Shown: piece after piece, positions 5,312-9,014 of the stretch
Position numbering within the stretch: the stretch's first letter is position 1
Layout of the letters: each line of letters starts with the position of its first letter
Origin: an uncultured Rothia sp.
GTDB taxonomy: Bacteria > Actinomycetota > Actinomycetes > Actinomycetales > Micrococcaceae
Length of the DNA: 9,014 nucleotides
Direction of reading: 5' to 3'
Assembly: GCA_937935205.1 (NCBI GenBank)
Contig: CALGXU010000099.1
Location: 1-9,014, forward strand
Notes under the pieces: generated by a model
Databases searched by the model: none
Told to the model about the DNA's origin: nothing
What the model saw: the letters and a program-made list of their open reading frames with translations, nothing else
Translations under genes and position numbers: made by a program

Positions 5312-6761
5312 CCGCACGGTGCTTGCCGCCGAGCTGGAAGAAACCATCCGGGTATCTCGGCTGAAGCTGAGCGGGGCGTTGGAGTTCTATTCGTCCCTGC
5401 CCCGTTTGGCGGATTCCCCGGGCTCTTTCACTTTTGCTCGTGACCATGCGTTCTCTTTGAGTGCCACCGTCATTAGCCTGACGGAGCAGTGCTTTGAACG
5501 CACCTTCCGTTGGCGTCTGCTGGAGGATACCCTCCCGGATTCTTTGAACGACCGCCTCTACGCGGTGCGTTATCTGCGTGAGAGCGCGCAGAAGCTGGCG
5601 GCTTTTGTAGAGCTGAGCGATTTTGACCGCGCCATGCAGCTTGCCGAGACCTGGAAGAAAACCGCACGCAAGGAATCGAATCTCGATGAGGTCAAGGTCT
5701 GGAATGAGATGACGGAAGTTGCCTTTGACGTTCTGCCCCAGTTGCGAGAGCAGGCGTTGAAGGGCGTTCAGTCTACCTTGGAGTTTAGCGAGCTTTTCTA
5801 CCGTTCCAGCGAGGATGGTACGCACCGTATGCTCCGCCCGGAGCAGCTGAGCGAGTTTGAGCTCAAGGGCGTGCAGTCCACGCTGGAGGAGCGCTTGGAG
5901 AAGGTGCGTCTTGAACTTCAGGATGCGGAGTTCTGCGCCGCTGTTTTGAGCTTGCAGGCACGCGCTGTCATTGAGCTTCTGGAGGAGCTTCTGCGAATCG
6001 AGCAGGACGGTGTTCTGGCGGAGATTGTGACCGATTTGCGGGCGCTTGCTCATGACTCGCCCGACCTTGCCGAGCAGCCCATCCAGACGTTGATGTTCAG
6101 CCGCGAACAGTACGCCCCCGACGGGGAGGACCTACCGACCATTGGCGAGCGCATCCGTTCCCTCTCGAGCGTCCCCGAGGTTCTGGCGTTCGTTCACTAC
6201 GAGGGGCCGGTGCTTCTGACGGGCGTCGCAGATCCGTATAAGGTGTTTTCCGGGGAGGGTTCCTCCGAGGGTCTGCTTTCGGAGGAGAAGAGGCTATCTT
6301 CTATGCCGCTGTCGGTGTTGCGCACCCATTCGCGGCTTCTGCAGCAGGTGCTTCGCCTGCAGAATCTGCGGTTGAAGCTGGCGTGGGTGAGTAGCTGTAG
6401 CGGCTACATGCCTTTGAGCCTGGTTGAACGTCATTTCGTTGGTCCCTCTGCCGGGGATGAGGATTTGAAGGAGCTGACCGAAAATATTGAGGCGCTCGCT
6501 GAGCTTTTGGACGCCCGTTCTAACTCCCAGGTGTATAAGGGCCGCGGCGTGCCGACTACGCCCTTCCTGTGGGTGCAGATGCGTAAGCAGGCAGATCGCA
6601 GTTCTAGGTTGCTGAATACTGTGCAGTTCTTAGGCTGGATGTTCGCCTCGTCTTCGCGGGTTCAGGTGGTGAACGGCATAGCACAGAGTATCCACGATGT
6701 TGATGCCGCGGAGGTAGTGGGTCACCTGATGAGCAATCTGGAGATTGCGCGTCGGCGCTAA
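5220..6761 (+). CDS. Unrecognised helical protein, C-terminal part of a frameshifted gene
   Basis: This open frame covers 513 residues if read from the GTG at 5220; neither this GTG nor the ATG at 5241 has a Shine-Dalgarno sequence, which supports it being the continuation of the gene at 4364 rather than a separate gene. The protein is almost wholly helical and rich in Leu, Glu, Arg and Ala, with coiled-coil-like stretches. It contains a nine-residue repeat LKGVQSTLE (residues 180-188 and 215-223). It has no signal peptide or membrane helix of its own. A region with more strand and loop character (SVPEVLAFVHYEGPVLLTGVADPYKVF, about 319-345) precedes a further helical C-terminus. I recognise no domain. 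Codon use looks like the neighbouring genes, which argues for a real coding sequence. If the shift is genuine and not an assembly error, this half may be untranslated. Confidence 0.7.
   Translation: MNGVTAVMNLQTLERAQVSPLHSFKETAQADRTVLAAELEETIRVSRLKLSGALEFYSSLPRLADSPGSFTFARDHAFSLSATVISLTEQCFERTFRWRLLEDTLPDSLNDRLYAVRYLRESAQKLAAFVELSDFDRAMQLAETWKKTARKESNLDEVKVWNEMTEVAFDVLPQLREQALKGVQSTLEFSELFYRSSEDGTHRMLRPEQLSEFELKGVQSTLEERLEKVRLELQDAEFCAAVLSLQARAVIELLEELLRIEQDGVLAEIVTDLRALAHDSPDLAEQPIQTLMFSREQYAPDGEDLPTIGERIRSLSSVPEVLAFVHYEGPVLLTGVADPYKVFSGEGSSEGLLSEEKRLSSMPLSVLRTHSRLLQQVLRLQNLRLKLAWVSSCSGYMPLSLVERHFVGPSAGDEDLKELTENIEALAELLDARSNSQVYKGRGVPTTPFLWVQMRKQADRSSRLLNTVQFLGWMFASSSRVQVVNGIAQSIHDVDAAEVVGHLMSNLEIARRR
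5757..5888 (+). repeat. In-frame LKGVQSTLE repeat, silent sites diverged
   Basis: Codons 5757-5783 and 5862-5888, offset by 105 nt (35 codons), both encode LKGVQSTLE. Five of the nine codons differ, all synonymously (TTG/CTC, GTT/GTG, TCT/TCC, ACC/ACG, TTG/CTG). The pattern points to an old internal duplication kept by selection on the protein. Confidence 0.7.
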
Positions 6762-6776
6762 CTGAATAACCGGTGA

Positions 6777-6812
6777 GCCGGGGCCTAGCATGAGGCTAGG
6801 GCCCGGCCTTCC
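6777..6812 (+). terminator. Possible terminator hairpin after the large gene
   Basis: CCTAGC (6784-6789) pairs with GCTAGG (6795-6800) around a 5-nt loop. The stem extends outward through GGG/CCC and GCC/GGC pairs with two bulged G residues (6777-6807). The tail CTTCCT is poor in T, so termination may be partial or factor-dependent. Confidence 0.5.
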
Positions 6813-6839
6813 TGTATACCGGCTTTCCTGTATAAAGCC
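6809..6839. repeat. TTCCTGTATA direct repeat with small inverted repeat
   Basis: TTCCTGTATA occurs at 6809-6818 and 6825-6834, 16 nt apart. The second copy sits inside the inverted repeat GGCTTT (6821-6826) / AAAGCC (6834-6839) and contains TATAAA (6831-6836), a possible -10 box. These lie about 175-200 nt upstream of the TPM gene. They could be a regulator site or a second promoter. Confidence 0.35.
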
Positions 6840-6915
6840 TGGGAACTCGGTAAACGGGTGGCAAACAGCGGCGCAATATTCTCGTATCTGTGCTGTTGGG
6901 CCCCTGTGCCACCGC

Positions 6916-6927
6916 TACACTAATAAT
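6916..6927 (+). promoter_or_regulatory. Candidate -10 box for the TPM-protein leader
   Basis: TACACT (6916-6921), the same hexamer as before trmL, ends 6 nt before a GTG at 6928. Transcription would start on or beside that GTG, about 83 nt before the TPM start codon. The -35 region is not convincing. Confidence 0.45.
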
Positions 6928-7014
6928 GTGACCGGCACTAAGGCGTGCGATGTTCAAGCACGCCGTGAAGTGCAGGTCCGTTCATACTTCACGACAACGG
7001 AGGAAAGACCATGA
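6928..7014 (+). CDS. Candidate leaderless 28-codon upstream ORF overlapping the TPM gene
   Basis: Reading from the GTG directly after the candidate promoter gives 28 codons ending in TGA at 7012-7014. This stop overlaps the TPM-gene ATG (7011-7013) as ATGA, a layout typical of translational coupling. The peptide (start VTGTKACDVQ, end TTTEERP) shows no run of one amino acid of the kind used in classical attenuators. The leader hairpins at 6935-7000 lie inside this ORF, so a translating ribosome would disturb them. A chance ORF of this length is possible; the phasing with both promoter and downstream start is the argument for it. Confidence 0.35.
   Translation: MTGTKACDVQARREVQVRSYFTTTEERP
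6935..7004 (+). promoter_or_regulatory. Leader RNA of the TPM gene with competing hairpins around the ribosome binding site
   Basis: Hairpin A: GCACT (6935-6939) with AGTGC (6969-6973) outside GGCGTGC (6942-6948) with GCACGCC (6958-6964), 12 bp in all. Hairpin B: GTGAAGT (6965-6971) with ACTTCAC (6986-6992), 7 perfect pairs, sharing bases 6969-6971 with A. Hairpin C: CCGTT (6978-6982) with AACGG (6996-7000), conflicting with B and covering the first bases of the GGAGGA ribosome binding site (6999-7004). The full forms of A and B exclude each other, as do B and C, which resembles a regulatory switch. Confidence 0.4.
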
Positions 7015-9014
7015 CCGAGCACGCCTTTGCGCGTCAGATTCGTCCCGCACGCCCTCGCCTGCGCACTATCTTGGGTGCCACAGTGCTGGCGGCAGGTCTT
7101 TCTTGTGCCCCGGCGGTTCTGCCGGCTGGTTCTGCATTTTTGAGCACCTCGGCGCAGGCTGCTGACCCGATGCAGATTACGGGCACCACCGTGTATGATT
7201 CCACGAACTCTTTGGGTGATACCGCTACCCTGAAGTCTAAGATTTCGAATCTGTCGAAGAAGTACAACGTGGATTTGCACGTGGTGGTCATCGATAAGTT
7301 TGAGAACCCGTCTACTTCTTCGAGCTGGACGAAGGCGCTTGCCACGAAGAACAATTGGGGTTCTGCCGATGTGGTGCTGGTGATTGCGACCGAGTCCCGC
7401 CAGGCGTATTTCTTGGCCGGTAGCACCAAGACTCTTTCGAGCGATCAGCAGACGAAGGTGTACCAGAACTACATCAAGCCGAAGCTGCAGAACAGCGACT
7501 ACTCGGGTGCGGCACTGGCTGCGGTTGAGGGTATCGAAGCTCAGAAGGGCGGCAGCTCTTCCGGTGTGGTGACCGGTGTGCTCGGTGTGGGCGCGGCGGC
7601 GACCGTGGGTGCTGGTGGTTACGCAATGTACCGCCGCCGTAAGAAGAAGAACGCTCAGCAGCAGCCTCAGCGTTCCTACGGTGCGCCTCGTAACTACTCC
7701 CCCATTCCGGAGGTTCCGCTGGAGGAGCTGCGCACTCGTGCCGGTAGCGCCCTGTTGCAGGCTGATACGACGATGAGCCACGCGAAGCAGGAACTGGATT
7801 TTGCGCGTGCACAGTACAGTGACCAGCAGGTCGCCGAGTTCGCTCAGGAGATTGCACGCGCTGAGGATCTGATGCGTAAGTCCTTCCAACGTCAGCAGCT
7901 TCTGACCGACAGCATTCCCGACACTGAGGCTGAGCAGCGTGCCTGGTTGACTGAGATTATTGATAACTCTCAGGAAGTCACCCGCATTGCTCAGGAACAG
8001 GACGCTAAGCTGGCTCAGCTACGCAACCTGGAGCAGGAGGCACCCCAAGCTATTGAGGCTCTGGCTCAGCGTCTGCCGCAGTTGCGCGCCTCGGTGGAAG
8101 AGATTGCCTCCCAGTACCGCGCGTTGAAGGAGCGTTACCTGCCCAGCGCCCTGGAGCCCATTTCTAAGACTCCCACCCTGCTGGAGTCGAACATGGTGCT
8201 GTGCGCCGCGGAGGTTGAGAAGGCTCAGGCGACCGTCGCGACCGCCCGTTCGGAGGCGGTTGCTCACCTGCGCACCGCTGAGCAAGCAGCCTCGCAGATT
8301 CAGGCTCTGGGCGCAGCGGTCAATACCCGTTCACAGGAGCTGGAGCAGGCTCAGCTGGGCCTGAGCACCGACCTGCTGAGCATTCAGCGTGATGTGGCGG
8401 AGGCGAAGAGCCTCGCAGCCTCTCAGCGTCGCGATGATTTGGGTGCGGTCGCTGCCGGTATGGAGGCGGTGCTCAACCAGGTCAACCAGAGCGCTTCGGC
8501 TCGCCCGAATGACCCGCTGACTCTGGCGAACCAGCTGCGTCAGCTCTCCGCTGAGCTGGATAAGGCAATGACGAACATGCGTGCTACCCGCGAGCGTTCT
8601 CGTGCGGCTTCGCAGAACCTCGATCGTACGATGCGTTCTGCCTACGCTGCCGTGAACGGTGCGCGTAGCTACATCAATAACCGCCGCGCTGCGGTGGGCC
8701 CGATGACCCTGACCGCTGTTTCTGAGGCGGAGCGTCACCTGGGTCAGGCTCAGCGTCTGGCTTCTTCGGATCCGCTGAACGCCATGAAGGAAGCCAATAT
8801 GGCTATCCAGAAGGCAACCGACGCACAGAACCGCGCCCAGAACGAGGTCGGCAACTACTACAACAACCAGAACAACCGCGGCGGCGGTAGCGGCTTCGGC
8901 GGCGACCTGGCGAAGGGCCTGCTGCTGGGCGCGCTGATGACCGCGATTAACTCCGGCACCAGTAGCTGGGGTAGCAGCGGCGGCCACAGCAGTGGTGGTA
9001 GTAGCGGCGGTAGC
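7011..9014 (+). CDS. Secreted, membrane-anchored TPM-domain protein with long coiled coil, 3' end cut by window edge
   Basis: The visible 668 residues begin with a signal peptide (Arg-rich start, hydrophobic core about 19-40, likely cleavage after AQA at 50). A TPM domain follows (about 55-178: TTVYDSTNSLGD, VDLHVVVIDKFE, WGSADVVLVIATESRQAYFLAG), the fold shared with Psb27 and bacterial YgcG-type proteins. Next come a Gly/Ala/Val membrane helix (about 185-207) with a YRRRKKKN stop, a roughly 400-residue Ala/Gln/Glu/Leu/Arg-rich coiled-coil region (about 225-620), and a Gly/Ser-rich tail containing a short hydrophobic stretch (about 630-647). The tail runs off the right edge. The TPM domain should lie outside the membrane and the coiled coil in the cytoplasm. 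GGAGGA (6999-7004) is 6 nt before the ATG. TPM domains have been linked to phosphatase activity and to complex assembly; the role here is unknown. Confidence 0.9.
   Translation, partial: MTEHAFARQIRPARPRLRTILGATVLAAGLSCAPAVLPAGSAFLSTSAQAADPMQITGTTVYDSTNSLGDTATLKSKISNLSKKYNVDLHVVVIDKFENPSTSSSWTKALATKNNWGSADVVLVIATESRQAYFLAGSTKTLSSDQQTKVYQNYIKPKLQNSDYSGAALAAVEGIEAQKGGSSSGVVTGVLGVGAAATVGAGGYAMYRRRKKKNAQQQPQRSYGAPRNYSPIPEVPLEELRTRAGSALLQADTTMSHAKQELDFARAQYSDQQVAEFAQEIARAEDLMRKSFQRQQLLTDSIPDTEAEQRAWLTEIIDNSQEVTRIAQEQDAKLAQLRNLEQEAPQAIEALAQRLPQLRASVEEIASQYRALKERYLPSALEPISKTPTLLESNMVLCAAEVEKAQATVATARSEAVAHLRTAEQAASQIQALGAAVNTRSQELEQAQLGLSTDLLSIQRDVAEAKSLAASQRRDDLGAVAAGMEAVLNQVNQSASARPNDPLTLANQLRQLSAELDKAMTNMRATRERSRAASQNLDRTMRSAYAAVNGARSYINNRRAAVGPMTLTAVSEAERHLGQAQRLASSDPLNAMKEANMAIQKATDAQNRAQNEVGNYYNNQNNRGGGSGFGGDLAKGLLLGALMTAINSGTSSWGSSGGHSSGGSSGGS

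Noticed and set aside
5193..6053. Minus-strand open frame (286 codons) opposite the large gene
   Set aside because: It has no ribosome binding site or recognisable domain, and the plus strand shows repeats with silent-site divergence, so the plus strand is the coding one.
6954..7889. Minus-strand open frame (311 codons) opposite the TPM gene
   Set aside because: It is an Arg/His/Leu-rich shadow of the TPM protein, which has a signal peptide, TPM motifs and a strong ribosome binding site.

Overview
This window looks like chromosomal DNA from a moderately GC-rich actinobacterium. Protein style, codon use and several apparently leaderless starts suggest a Micrococcaceae member such as Rothia. 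That assignment is inference from memory; no marker gene here proves the genus.

Layout. (1) Positions 1-688, minus strand: the first 229 residues of a cysteine desulfurase (IscS/NifS type), cut by the left edge. (2) Positions 858-1974, plus strand: a two-gene operon of trmL (tRNA wobble 2'-O-methyltransferase) and a uracil-DNA-glycosylase-like protein, closed by a strong terminator at 2018-2059. (3) Positions 2173-3486, minus strand: a membrane-anchored HtrA/DegP-type serine protease with one PDZ domain. A perfectly phased 14-nt triple repeat follows its stop codon, and an AT-rich 380-bp region containing repeated CCTGGGA motifs lies upstream. (4) Positions 3867-4034, plus strand: a short gene for a 55-residue single-pass membrane protein, followed by a run of hairpins and a 17-bp terminator. 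(5) Positions 4364-6761, plus strand: one large unrecognised gene (membrane anchor, Gln-rich linker, long helical domain) that is split by a +1 shift near 5205-5240, next to a short internal repeat. (6) Positions 6928-9014, plus strand: a candidate leaderless 28-codon leader ORF overlapping (ATGA) the start of a secreted TPM-domain protein with a long coiled coil. The TPM gene continues past the right edge.

How the genes relate. Cysteine desulfurase supplies sulfur for tRNA thiolation and Fe-S clusters, and TrmL also acts on tRNA, so the divergent pair shares a loose tRNA-modification theme. The protease, the 55-residue protein, the large anchored protein and the TPM protein are all predicted to be membrane or envelope proteins. 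Nothing in the sequence ties them into one pathway.

The points most worth a second look are the leader of the TPM gene (upstream ORF plus competing hairpins), the frameshifted large gene, the hairpin cluster after the 55-residue gene, and three genes with a -10-like box 6-7 nt before the start codon. No CRISPR array, tRNA, rRNA, insertion sequence or phage gene was seen.
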